A stretch of DNA of 12,628 bases from Gammaproteobacteria bacterium (GTDB lineage: Bacteria; Pseudomonadota; Gammaproteobacteria; Chromatiales; Chromatiaceae). The position numbers were made by a program, and so were the translations under genes. The notes beneath the pieces were generated by a model. It saw nothing but the letters and a program-made list of their open reading frames with translations. It did not search any database and was not told the origin of the DNA. Where the stretch lies: the NCBI GenBank assembly GCA_013041975.1, contig JABDQZ010000198.1, forward strand, positions 1-12,628, read 5' to 3'. Positions 1 to 7,096 of this stretch are shown piece by piece. The number at the start of each line of letters is the position of its first letter. Positions within the stretch are counted from its first letter, which is position 1.

Positions 1-1409
1 TCGGTGGTGCGGCGTCTCGTTCTGCTGCTGCCAGCAGCTATGAAACCAAACGTGCCGGTAGCGTGCAGCTTGAAAATATCAAGACCGTTGAAGATTCCAA
101 AGGTAACGTACTGGCTGTATCGCGTTCCGGTGAAATTCTGATTGTTGATGAATTCGGTCGTGAGTCCGAGCGCTACAAGCTTTCCTATGGTGCGACACTG
201 CATGTGAAACATGGCGAACAAGTCAGTGGTGGTCATATGCTATCCAGTTGGGATCCGCACACTCATCCGGTCATTACCGAGGTAGCAGGTACCTTGCAAT
301 TCGTTGACTTTATCGATGGTGTAACCGTTCAGAGTCAGACCGACGAAGTGACAGGCCTGTCTTCACTGGCGATCATGGATCCAAAACAGCGTCCGGCTTC
401 AGGTAAAGATCTGCGTCCATTGATCAAACTGGTGGACGATAAGGGTGAAGACCTGTGTCTGGTGGGAACTGATCTTCCTGCTTCCTATGCGCTGCCTGCT
501 GACGCGGTGATTAGCGTTAAGGATGGCGACATCATTGGTGTTGGTGACGTTCTGGCACGCATTCCACAGGAATCGTCCAAGACCCGTGATATCACCGGTG
601 GTCTGCCTCGTGTTGCTGACCTGTTCGAAGCGCGTAAACCCAAAGAACCTGCCATTATGGCTGAAGCTGCTGGTACGGTGAGTTTTGGTAAGGAAACCAA
701 GGGTAAGCAGCGCTTGGTGATTACCGATTCTGCTGGTGAGTCAGTTGAGTCGCTGATTCACAAATGGCGTCACCTGAATGTATTTGAAGGTGAGCACGTT
801 GAAAAAGGCGAGGTAATTGCTGATGGTGAGCCGGTCCCGCACGATATTCTGCGCCTTAAGGGTGTGATTGAATTGACTGAATACATGGTCAAGGAAATTC
901 AGGACGTTTACCGTCTGCAGGGTGTAAAGATTGACGATAAACATATCGAAGTCATTGTTCGCCAGATGCTGCGCAAGGTTGAAATTCGCGCTTCCGGCGA
1001 TACACCGCTACTGCGTGGAGAGCAGGTTGAGAGAGCCCGCGTACTGGAAGAGAATGAAAAGGCCGTTGCTGAAGGCAAACAGCCCGCGATCTATGATCAT
1101 GTCCTGTTGGGTATTACCAAGGCATCTCTGGCGACTGAGTCGTTTATTTCGGCAGCCTCGTTCCAGGAAACTACCCGTGTTCTGACTGAAGCGGCAGTTC
1201 GTGGTACCAGTGATCCACTTAATGGCCTGAAAGAAAATGTCATTGTGGGTCGTCTGATCCCGGCTGGAACCGGCCTGTCGTTCCACAATGATCGTAGAAA
1301 CCAGCGTTCTGTAGTTGATGCCGAGGCAGATGATACACCGGTAGAAATGGCGACTGAAGAAGTGGAAGAGGCTATCAAGCAGGCCCTGAACACTGAGGTT
1401 GATCAGTAA
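1..1409 (+). CDS. rpoC: RNA polymerase beta' subunit, C-terminal part (5' end outside window)
   Basis: This is the last 468 codons of the beta' subunit of RNA polymerase, read in frame from position 3 to the TAA at 1407-1409. The full protein is about 1400 aa in this group, so roughly the first 940 residues lie upstream. Recognisable conserved blocks, in order, are WDPHTHPVITEV, RIPQES, DITGGLPRVADLFEAR, VSFGKETKGK, KWRHLNVFEGE, the VYRLQGVKIDDKHIEVIVRQ helix region, LLGITKASLATESFIS and ENVIVGRLIPAGTG. These belong to the C-terminal part of beta', which includes the trigger-loop-distal and omega-contacting regions. The tail after the last block is acidic and variable, as usual. The GTG at 63 is an internal valine, not a start. 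Two hairpins follow, the second a good terminator, so rpoC closes its transcription unit here. Identity is certain; only the N-terminal part is missing. Confidence 0.97.
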   Translation, partial: GGAASRSAAASSYETKRAGSVQLENIKTVEDSKGNVLAVSRSGEILIVDEFGRESERYKLSYGATLHVKHGEQVSGGHMLSSWDPHTHPVITEVAGTLQFVDFIDGVTVQSQTDEVTGLSSLAIMDPKQRPASGKDLRPLIKLVDDKGEDLCLVGTDLPASYALPADAVISVKDGDIIGVGDVLARIPQESSKTRDITGGLPRVADLFEARKPKEPAIMAEAAGTVSFGKETKGKQRLVITDSAGESVESLIHKWRHLNVFEGEHVEKGEVIADGEPVPHDILRLKGVIELTEYMVKEIQDVYRLQGVKIDDKHIEVIVRQMLRKVEIRASGDTPLLRGEQVERARVLEENEKAVAEGKQPAIYDHVLLGITKASLATESFISAASFQETTRVLTEAAVRGTSDPLNGLKENVIVGRLIPAGTGLSFHNDRRNQRSVVDAEADDTPVEMATEEVEEAIKQALNTEVDQ

Positions 1410-1421
1410 AACGGTCAGCAT

Positions 1422-1440
1422 CCTCTTCCAATGGAAGAGG
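1422..1440 (+). other. Hairpin just downstream of rpoC
   Basis: CCTCTTCC (1422-1429) pairs perfectly with GGAAGAGG (1433-1440) across a 3-nt AAT loop, 13 nt after the rpoC stop. No T-tract follows (gcttcagtgg), so by itself it is not a classical intrinsic terminator. It may be a 3'-end protection or processing hairpin ahead of the stronger terminator at 1460. Confidence 0.5.
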
Positions 1441-1459
1441 GCTTCAGTGGGATATAAAT

Positions 1460-1495
1460 AACGCGGTAACTGTCATTCAGGTACCGCGTTGTTTT
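1460..1495 (+). terminator. Intrinsic terminator after rpoC
   Basis: AACGCGGTA (1460-1468) pairs with TACCGCGTT (1482-1490). The loop holds a further 3-bp CTG/CAG pairing. The stem is followed by gTTTTc. A 9-bp GC-rich stem plus a short T run is a good Rho-independent terminator. It separates the rpoBC transcription unit from the str operon, whose own promoter begins about 50 bp downstream. Confidence 0.8.
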
Positions 1496-1545
1496 CGGGA
1501 AAACACATGATAAAACCCAAAATCCCCAAATTGCCGCGAAATGTC

Positions 1546-1582
1546 TTGACAGCACGCATGCTCACACATAGAATGCGCGCTC
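1546..1582 (+). promoter_or_regulatory. Sigma70 promoter of the str operon, with GC-rich discriminator
   Basis: A perfect -35 TTGACA (1546-1551) is separated by exactly 17 bp from a -10 TAGAAT (1569-1574). The bases between the -10 and the likely start point, about 1581, are GCGCGC. A GC-rich discriminator on a strong promoter is characteristic of stable-RNA and ribosomal-protein promoters repressed by ppGpp/DksA. It lies between the rpoC terminator and rpsL and so should drive rpsL-rpsG-fusA-tuf. The elements are seen directly; stringent control is inferred. Confidence 0.85.
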
Positions 1583-1749
1583 TTTTTTACAGGAACTCAT
1601 AACATTCCTGTAACGATTTCTTAATAAAGATCAAGAAATCAACAACCAGTTTTACCAGAATTCTGATGCTCTATGGTGGCAGAAGGGTTCTTTTGCTTTG
1701 TAAATAGCGTGAAAACGCCGAAAAATCGTCCCACGGAGTGACGGAATAT
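1583..1749 (+). promoter_or_regulatory. Structured 5' leader of the str operon, with possible boxA
   Basis: The gene-free stretch 1410-1749 ends in a leader of about 168 nt. It contains the hairpin ACAGGAA (1589-1595)/TTCCTGT (1605-1611), then a perfect 8-bp hairpin GATTTCTT (1615-1622)/AAGAAATC (1633-1640). At 1694 is TGCTTTGTAAA, which partly resembles the antitermination boxA consensus TGCTCTTTAACA. It is followed by GCGT-GAAA-ACGC (1707-1718), a small GNRA-loop hairpin. The rpsL ribosome-binding site is GGAG at 1735-1738. The hairpins are visible; an antitermination role is only a suggestion. Confidence 0.5.
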
Positions 1750-2124
1750 ATGGCTACGATAAACCAATTGGTACGTAAACCTCGTAAAAGGAAGGTTGAG
1801 AAAAGTAATGTTCCTGCTTTGGAGGCATGCCCTCAGAAGCGTGGCGTATGTACCCGTGTCTATACAACTACCCCAAAGAAACCAAATTCAGCCCTGCGTA
1901 AGGTAGCTCGTGTGCGCCTGACGAATGGCTTCGAAGTCACATCCTATATTGGTGGCGAAGGCCACAACCTCCAGGAGCACTCGGTCGTACTGATTCGTGG
2001 TGGTCGTGTGAAGGATTTGCCTGGTGTGCGTTATCACACAGTCCGTGGAACCCTTGATACCTCCGGTGTTGAAGGTCGTCGTCAGGGCCGTTCCAAATAT
2101 GGTGCCAAGCGTCCAAAGAGCTAA
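1750..2124 (+). CDS. rpsL: 30S ribosomal protein S12
   Basis: S12 (124 aa, the same length as in E. coli) sits at the decoding centre of the 30S subunit and affects translational accuracy. The ATG at 1750 gives the canonical start MATINQLVRKPR. An upstream in-frame GTG at 1738 overlaps the GGAG Shine-Dalgarno sequence and is rejected. The TTTPKKPNSALRKV block and the RGGRVKDLPGVRYH loop are intact. The lysines at residue 43 and in the KDLPG loop, where changes give streptomycin resistance, have the sensitive-type residue. The aspartate of KDLPG is the site that is beta-methylthiolated in many bacteria. It is the first gene of the str operon, with rpsG 27 nt downstream. Very high confidence. 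Confidence 0.98.
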   Translation: MATINQLVRKPRKRKVEKSNVPALEACPQKRGVCTRVYTTTPKKPNSALRKVARVRLTNGFEVTSYIGGEGHNLQEHSVVLIRGGRVKDLPGVRYHTVRGTLDTSGVEGRRQGRSKYGAKRPKS

Positions 2125-2151
2125 TAGCCTAATCCGAGTAGAGAAAAGAAA

Positions 2152-2622
2152 ATGGCAAGAAGAAGAGTTGCAGCAAAACGCGAAGTATTACCTGATCCTA
2201 AATACAAGAGTCAGTTACTCGCGAAATTCATTAACATGATTATGGTCAGCGGTAAAAAATCCGTTGCCGAAAAAATCATTTACGATGCGATTGATGAGAT
2301 GGTTGGCAAGCGTGGTGGTGATCCGCTTGAAACTCTGGAAGGTGCGCTCGATAACGTACGTCCTGCAGTAGAGGTTAAGTCCCGTCGTGTTGGTGGTGCA
2401 ACTTACCAGGTGCCTGTAGAAGTTCGTCCAAGTCGTCGTAACACACTGGCAATGCGCTGGTTGATTGAGGCGGCCAGGAAGCGTAGTGAAAAATCCATGT
2501 CTCAGCGTCTGGCTGGTGAGCTGATGGATGCATCTGACGAGAAAGGTTCTGCAGTAAAGAAAAAAGAGGATACCCATCGTATGGCAGAAGCCAACAAGGC
2601 TTTTGCACACTATCGCTGGTAA
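2152..2622 (+). CDS. rpsG: 30S ribosomal protein S7
   Basis: S7 (156 aa, normal length) nucleates assembly of the 30S head by binding the 3' major domain of 16S rRNA, and it contacts E-site tRNA. The start MARRRVAAKREVLPDPKY, the block VGGATYQVPVEVRPSRR and the C-terminal HRMAEANKAFAHYRW are typical. The ATG at 2152 has only a weak purine-rich Shine-Dalgarno (gagaaaag), so translation is probably helped by coupling to rpsL, whose stop is 27 nt upstream. In E. coli S7 is the translational repressor of the operon and binds a roughly 100-nt rpsL-rpsG spacer. Here that spacer is too short for the same structure. The first arginines use AGA codons. Confidence 0.98.
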   Translation: MARRRVAAKREVLPDPKYKSQLLAKFINMIMVSGKKSVAEKIIYDAIDEMVGKRGGDPLETLEGALDNVRPAVEVKSRRVGGATYQVPVEVRPSRRNTLAMRWLIEAARKRSEKSMSQRLAGELMDASDEKGSAVKKKEDTHRMAEANKAFAHYRW

Positions 2623-2655
2623 TCGTTTTAACGGCATTGATATCGGGAGCTGGTT

Positions 2656-4749
2656 GTGGCGCGTAGTACACCAATTAATCGGTACCGCAATATCGGCATC
2701 ATGGCTCATATCGATGCAGGTAAGACGACAACAACAGAAAGGATTCTGTATTACACAGGTGTTTCTCACAAGATAGGTGAGGTGCACGATGGCGCAGCCA
2801 CCATGGACTGGATGGAGCAGGAACAGGAAAGAGGTATCACAATTACCTCGGCGGCAACGACCTGTTTCTGGCGCGGCATGGACAAGCAGTTTGAGGAGCA
2901 TCGTTTCAACATAATCGATACTCCGGGGCACGTGGACTTTACCATTGAAGTCGAGCGTTCCCTCAGGGTTTTGGATGGGGCCTGTGCGGTTTTCTGTGCA
3001 GTCGGTGGAGTAGAGCCACAGTCTGAAACGGTCTGGAGACAGGCAGACAAATACCGCGTGCCACGCATCGCATTTGTCAACAAGATGGACAGAATGGGTG
3101 CCAGTTTCCTGCGAGTGGTTGAGCAGGTGAAAGAAAGGCTGGGAGCCAGCCCGGTTGCAATGCAGCTGAACATCGGTGAAGAGGAGAACTTCAAAGGTGT
3201 CGTAGATCTGGTCAAGATGCAGGCGATCTACTGGAAAGAAGAAAACATGGGAATCGAATTCAGTGAAGAAGCGATTCCGGCTGAGCTGCAGGATGAATGC
3301 GAAGCATTAAGGGAAGCTCTGGTGGAGGCGGCAGCTGAAGCAAACGAAGAGCTGATGGATAAATACCTGGAAACGGGTGAATTGTCCGATGAAGAGATTA
3401 AGGCAGGGATTCGCAGCAGAACGCTGGCAAATGAAATAACACCGATGTTTTGTGGTTCAGCATTCAAGAACAAGGGTGTGCAGGCGGTTCTTGATGCAGT
3501 GATTGAGTACATGCCGTCTCCGTTGGATGTGCCTTCAATCAACGGTGTTCTGGATGATGCAGATCACACGCCAACTGAAAGACATTCGTCAGATGACGAG
3601 CCGTTTTCAGCCTTGGCGTTCAAGATTGCTACTGATCCGTTTGTTGGCTCGCTGGCTTTCTTCCGGGTTTACTCGGGTGTGTTGAAGTCCGGTGATCAGG
3701 TGTTTAACCCGATCAAGGGTAAAAAGGAGAGAATTGGTCGTATCCTGCAGATGCATGCCAATTCCAGAGAAGAGATTAAAGAAGTTCGAGCCGGTGATAT
3801 TGCGGCGGCCGTCGGACTTAAAGAGGTCACAACAGGTGAGACGCTTTGCGACCCAGCCAATGTTGTAATTCTGGAAAAAATGGATTTTCCAGAGCCGGTA
3901 ATCTCGGTAGCGGTAGAGCCAAGAACCAAGGCCGACCAGGAAAAGATGGGGATTGCGCTGCAAAAACTGGCGCAGGAAGACCCTTCTTTCAAGGTGCATA
4001 CCGATGAAGAGTCCGGTCAGACGATTATCTCGGGAATGGGTGAGCTTCACCTGGAGATTATCGTAGACCGCATGCAGCGTGAATTTCACGTTGAAGCGAA
4101 CGTAGGCGCGCCACAGGTGGCTTACCGTGAAACCGTCAGGTCGATGGTTAAGCAGGAAGGCAAGTTTGTGCGCCAGTCAGGTGGTAAAGGCCAATATGGC
4201 CATGTCTATCTGAAGATCGAACCCAACCTGGAAGGTGAAGGTTACGAGTTTAACAACGAGATTGTAGGTGGTGCGATTCCCAGGGAATACATACCGGCAG
4301 TCGACAAGGGTATTCAGGAAGCAATGCAAAGTGGCGTGCTGGCAGGATACCCGGTAGTGGATATCAAGGTAACGTTGTATGACGGCTCCTACCATGATGT
4401 CGACTCCAGTGAAACAGCTTTCAAAATTGCTGCTTCAATGGGCTTTAAGCAAGGTATGGCAAATGCCAAACCGGCGCTTCTTGAGCCGATGATGAAAGTT
4501 GAAGTGGTAACGCCGGAAGAATACATGGGCGACGTGATCGGGGATCTGAACAGGCGTCGAGGTATTCCTCAGGGTATGGATGATGGGGCATCAGGCAAAC
4601 AGATCAAGGCGGAAGTGCCGCTTTCAGAAATGTTTGGTTATGCCACAGACCTGCGCGGTGCAACGCAGGGGCGTGCTACCTACAGCATGGAGTTTTCGCA
4701 CTACAGTGAAGTGCCCGCATCAATAGCTGGTGCGATGAGAAACAGATAG
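2656..4749 (+). CDS. fusA: Translation elongation factor G
   Basis: EF-G (697 aa; about 700 is usual) is the GTPase that drives ribosome translocation and, with RRF, ribosome recycling. The G-domain motifs are complete: AHIDAGKT (residues 17-24), the switch RGITI around 59-63, DTPGH (88-92) and NKMD (142-145). Domains II-V follow, with the domain IV loop region around GGKGQYGHV and the C-terminal domain V block RRRGIPQGM. The GTG at 2656 is chosen because it gives the family N-terminus MARSTPINRYRN and has GGGAG at 2645-2649 upstream. It lies 33 nt after rpsG and 30 nt before tuf. Codon use is odd: 17 of 38 arginines are AGA or AGG, against 1 of 21 in tuf. The protein itself looks fully functional. 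Confidence 0.97.
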   Translation: MARSTPINRYRNIGIMAHIDAGKTTTTERILYYTGVSHKIGEVHDGAATMDWMEQEQERGITITSAATTCFWRGMDKQFEEHRFNIIDTPGHVDFTIEVERSLRVLDGACAVFCAVGGVEPQSETVWRQADKYRVPRIAFVNKMDRMGASFLRVVEQVKERLGASPVAMQLNIGEEENFKGVVDLVKMQAIYWKEENMGIEFSEEAIPAELQDECEALREALVEAAAEANEELMDKYLETGELSDEEIKAGIRSRTLANEITPMFCGSAFKNKGVQAVLDAVIEYMPSPLDVPSINGVLDDADHTPTERHSSDDEPFSALAFKIATDPFVGSLAFFRVYSGVLKSGDQVFNPIKGKKERIGRILQMHANSREEIKEVRAGDIAAAVGLKEVTTGETLCDPANVVILEKMDFPEPVISVAVEPRTKADQEKMGIALQKLAQEDPSFKVHTDEESGQTIISGMGELHLEIIVDRMQREFHVEANVGAPQVAYRETVRSMVKQEGKFVRQSGGKGQYGHVYLKIEPNLEGEGYEFNNEIVGGAIPREYIPAVDKGIQEAMQSGVLAGYPVVDIKVTLYDGSYHDVDSSETAFKIAASMGFKQGMANAKPALLEPMMKVEVVTPEEYMGDVIGDLNRRRGIPQGMDDGASGKQIKAEVPLSEMFGYATDLRGATQGRATYSMEFSHYSEVPASIAGAMRNR

Positions 4750-4779
4750 TTTGACATTAAAAGTTAAGAGGGTATTCAG

Positions 4780-5970
4780 GTGTCCAAAGAAAAATTTGAA
4801 AGAAATAAGCCGCATGTGAATGTAGGTACGATTGGTCACGTTGACCACGGCAAGACGACATTGACAGCGGCACTGACGAAAGTCATGGCAGAGACTCACG
4901 GAGGTGAGCTCAAGGCGTTTGATCAGATTGACAACGCACCTGAAGAACGTGAGCGTGGTATTACCATCGCGACTTCACACGTTGAGTATGAGTCTGATGT
5001 GCGTCACTACGCTCACGTAGACTGTCCAGGACACGCTGACTACGTCAAGAACATGATTACGGGTGCAGCGCAGATGGACGGTGCTATTCTGGTCTGTTCA
5101 GCGGCTGACGGCCCCATGCCACAGACACGTGAGCACATCCTGCTGTCACGTCAGGTTGGTGTACCTTACATCGTTGTTTACATGAACAAGGCGGACATGG
5201 TTGACGACGAAGAGCTGCTGGAGCTGGTTGAGATGGAAATTCGTGAACTGCTGGATCAGTACGAATTCCCAGGTGACGATACCCCAATCATCGTTGGTTC
5301 TGCGTTGAAAGCGCTGGAAGGTGATCAGTCTGATATCGGTGCGCCCTCAGTGGTTAAGCTGGTTGAAGCGATGGACTCTTACATTCCGGAGCCAGAGCGT
5401 GATATTGATCAGGACTTCCTGATGCCAATCGAGGACGTGTTCTCAATTTCTGGTCGCGGTACAGTTGTAACCGGTCGTGTTGAGCGCGGTGTGGTTAAAG
5501 TTGGTGAAGAGATTGAGATTGTCGGTATCAAAGAAACCCAGACAACGACTTGTACTGGTGTTGAAATGTTCCGCAAACTGCTGGACGAAGGTGTTGCTGG
5601 TGACAACGTTGGTGTGTTGCTGCGTGGTACCAAACGTGAAGAAGTTGAGCGTGGTCAGGTACTGGCCAAGCCAGGATCGATCACTCCACACACTCACTTC
5701 GAAGCTGAAGTTTACGTGTTGAGTAAAGATGAAGGTGGTCGTCATACGCCGTTCTTTAACGGATACCGTCCACAGTTTTATTTCCGTACCACAGACATCA
5801 CTGGTGCATGTGACCTGCCGGAAGGCGTAGAAATGGTTATGCCGGGTGATAACGTGAAGATGACGGTTAAGTTGATTGCGCCGATTGCTATGGAAGACGG
5901 TCTTCGTTTCGCGATTCGTGAAGGTGGCCGTACCGTTGGTGCGGGTGTTGTTGCTAAAATTATCGAGTAA
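4780..5970 (+). CDS. tuf: Translation elongation factor Tu
   Basis: EF-Tu (396 aa) delivers aminoacyl-tRNA to the ribosome as a GTP complex and is normally the most abundant cell protein. The motifs are GHVDHGKT (residues 19-26), RGITI with the switch I threonine at 62, DCPGH with catalytic His85, NKAD (136-139) and SAL (174-176). Beta-barrel domains II and III run to the normal VAKIIE-type end. The start is GTG at 4780, preceded by GAGGG at 4768-4772, as is common for tuf. Arginine codons are almost all CGT/CGC, consistent with very high expression. The upstream neighbour is fusA, as for tufA. The downstream neighbours are tRNA-Trp and secE, as for tufB. The gene therefore sits in a hybrid context, and the A or B suffix is left open. 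Confidence 0.98.
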   Translation: MSKEKFERNKPHVNVGTIGHVDHGKTTLTAALTKVMAETHGGELKAFDQIDNAPEERERGITIATSHVEYESDVRHYAHVDCPGHADYVKNMITGAAQMDGAILVCSAADGPMPQTREHILLSRQVGVPYIVVYMNKADMVDDEELLELVEMEIRELLDQYEFPGDDTPIIVGSALKALEGDQSDIGAPSVVKLVEAMDSYIPEPERDIDQDFLMPIEDVFSISGRGTVVTGRVERGVVKVGEEIEIVGIKETQTTTCTGVEMFRKLLDEGVAGDNVGVLLRGTKREEVERGQVLAKPGSITPHTHFEAEVYVLSKDEGGRHTPFFNGYRPQFYFRTTDITGACDLPEGVEMVMPGDNVKMTVKLIAPIAMEDGLRFAIREGGRTVGAGVVAKIIE

Positions 5971-5991
5971 TTTTCGACAGCATGACCAATC

Positions 5992-6031
5992 AAGGCGAGT
6001 CGCCCGACAGGGTGCTCGCCTTTGAATTTTT
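5992..6031 (+). terminator. Long hairpin after tuf, probable terminator or processing hairpin
   Basis: AAGGCGAG (5992-5999) pairs with CTCGCCTT (6015-6022). Inside, CGCCC (6001-6005) pairs with GGGTG (6010-6014) around a GACA tetraloop, leaving a single bulged T at 6000. The 13-bp stem is followed by tgaaTTTTT. It lies between tuf and tRNA-Trp and would end most tuf transcripts. Leaky readthrough could still supply the tRNA and secE, because I see no clear promoter in the 37 nt between the hairpin and the tRNA. Confidence 0.7.
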
Positions 6032-6059
6032 CTGATAAAGAGAAATTTTTTAAAGTTTT

Positions 6060-6135
6060 AGGCCAGTAGTTCAATTGGTAGAGCAGCGGTCTCCAAAACC
6101 GCAAGTTGGGGGTTCGAGTCCCTCCTGGCCTGCCA
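6060..6135 (+). tRNA. trnW: tRNA-Trp (anticodon CCA)
   Basis: This is a complete 76-nt cloverleaf. The acceptor stem AGGCCAG pairs with CTGGCCT. The D arm is GTTC-AATTGGTA-GAGC. The anticodon stem GCGGT/ACCGC encloses loop CTCCAAA with anticodon CCA at 6093-6095. The variable loop is AAGTT, and the T arm is GGGGG-TTCGAGT-CCCTC with one G-U pair. The discriminator G and the CCA end are encoded. Position directly between a tuf gene and secE is the classical tufB-side arrangement in Pseudomonas-like gammaproteobacteria. A T-run follows at once (6137-6144). Confidence 0.97.
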
Positions 6136-6164
6136 GTTTTTTTTAAAAAAATGAGATTAACTAG

Positions 6165-6542
6165 ATGAGTGCCAGTGCAGAAGTAGAATCAGGTGGATTA
6201 GATACAGCAAAGCTGATCCTTGCTCTGGGTATTCTTACCGCAGGCGTTGCCGGTTTTTATCTTTTTGAAGAGTATTCGCAGCTGTTTCGTGTGCTGGGAC
6301 TGCTTGGAATGGTTGTTGTTTCAGTGCTGATTGTTCTGCAAACCGCCATGGGACGAAATGTCTGGAAATTCGCGGCCGATGCCCGTACAGAAGTGCGTAA
6401 GGTGGTATGGCCAACGCGTCAGGAAACCATACAGACGACATTGATCGTTCTGTTTGTGGTTTTGCTGATGGGTATTTTTCTCTGGTTGGTGGATATGATG
6501 TTGTTATCAATCGTTAAAACCCTGACTGGACAAGGGGGCTAA
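6165..6542 (+). CDS. secE: Preprotein translocase subunit SecE
   Basis: SecE (125 aa) is the small inner-membrane subunit that clamps and stabilises SecY in the SecYEG protein-conducting channel. Three hydrophobic segments are visible, about residues 17-34, 43-61 and 91-117. This is the three-helix form typical of gammaproteobacteria rather than the single-helix form of many other bacteria. Between the second and third segments is the conserved amphipathic motif ARTEVRKVVWPTRQET. The ATG at 6165 follows a weak Shine-Dalgarno (tgaga, 6151-6155) and an A-rich run after tRNA-Trp. The stop is 5 nt before nusG, so the two are translated from one message. Confidence 0.96.
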   Translation: MSASAEVESGGLDTAKLILALGILTAGVAGFYLFEEYSQLFRVLGLLGMVVVSVLIVLQTAMGRNVWKFAADARTEVRKVVWPTRQETIQTTLIVLFVVLLMGIFLWLVDMMLLSIVKTLTGQGG

Positions 6543-6547
6543 GTTAA

Positions 6548-7081
6548 ATGGCTATACGTTGGTACGTGGTTCATGCTTATTCCGGCTTTGAAGCGCAGGT
6601 AAAGCGTTCACTGGAAGAAAGGATTGAGCGTGCTGGAATGCAGGATTTGTTTGATGAGATTCTGATTCCAACTGAAGAAGTAGTTGAAATGCGAGCCGGT
6701 CAGCAGCGCAAAAGTGAGCGCAAATTTTTTCCGGGTTATGTGTTGGTGCAGATGGAAATGAATGATGAAACCTGGCATCTGGTCAAGGATGTGCCAAAGG
6801 TGATGGGGTTTATTGGCGGTACCGGTGATCGTCCTGCGCCAATTACTGAAAAGGAAGCCAGCCAGATTCTTCAGCGTGTTCAGGATGGTGCGGACAAGCC
6901 TCGTCCGAAAGTACTGTTTGAGCCAGGCGAAGTTATTCGCGTCACTGACGGGCCATTTAATGACTTTAATGGTGTTGTTGAAGAAGTTGACTATGAAAAA
7001 AGTCGTGTAAAAGTTTCTGTTTTGATCTTCGGGCGTTCAACGCCGGTTGATCTCGAGTTTGGCCAGGTAGAAAAAGGCTGA
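6548..7081 (+). CDS. nusG: Transcription termination/antitermination factor NusG
   Basis: NusG (177 aa) binds the RNA polymerase clamp, suppresses pausing, and links polymerase to Rho or to ribosomal protein S10. The N-terminal NGN domain opens with RWYVVHAYSGFE and includes the KSERKFFPGYVLVQM strand and the VPKVMGFIGG block. A linker around residues 110-125 leads to the C-terminal KOW domain, with the motif PGEVIRVTDGPFNDFNGVV and the closing GRSTPVDLEF. The ATG at 6548 has a strong GGGGG Shine-Dalgarno inside the end of secE (6534-6538). It is followed by the 57-nt leader of rplK. Confidence 0.97.
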   Translation: MAIRWYVVHAYSGFEAQVKRSLEERIERAGMQDLFDEILIPTEEVVEMRAGQQRKSERKFFPGYVLVQMEMNDETWHLVKDVPKVMGFIGGTGDRPAPITEKEASQILQRVQDGADKPRPKVLFEPGEVIRVTDGPFNDFNGVVEEVDYEKSRVKVSVLIFGRSTPVDLEFGQVEKG

Positions 7082-7096
7082 ACATTTTTTACTTAG

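Noticed and set aside
1738..1749. Extended N-termini for S12 (GTG 1738), L11 (TTG 7118), L1 (TTG 7567) and L10 (GTG 8471)
   Set aside because: Each extension overlaps or precedes the best Shine-Dalgarno or adds residues that do not match the conserved family start. Downstream starts at 1750, 7139, 7573 and 8492 fit better.
2215..2931. Long minus-strand open frames opposite rpsG/fusA (238 codons) and opposite the rpoC end (1008-1421)
   Set aside because: They lie antisense to certain, highly conserved genes. Their translations are low-complexity mixtures without recognisable domains, and no ribosome-binding site or promoter supports them.
4751..4779. TTGACA at 4751-4756 in the fusA-tuf spacer as a tuf promoter
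   Set aside because: No -10-like hexamer lies 16-18 bp downstream; the sequence there is the ribosome-binding and start region. The 30-nt spacer fits simple cotranscription.
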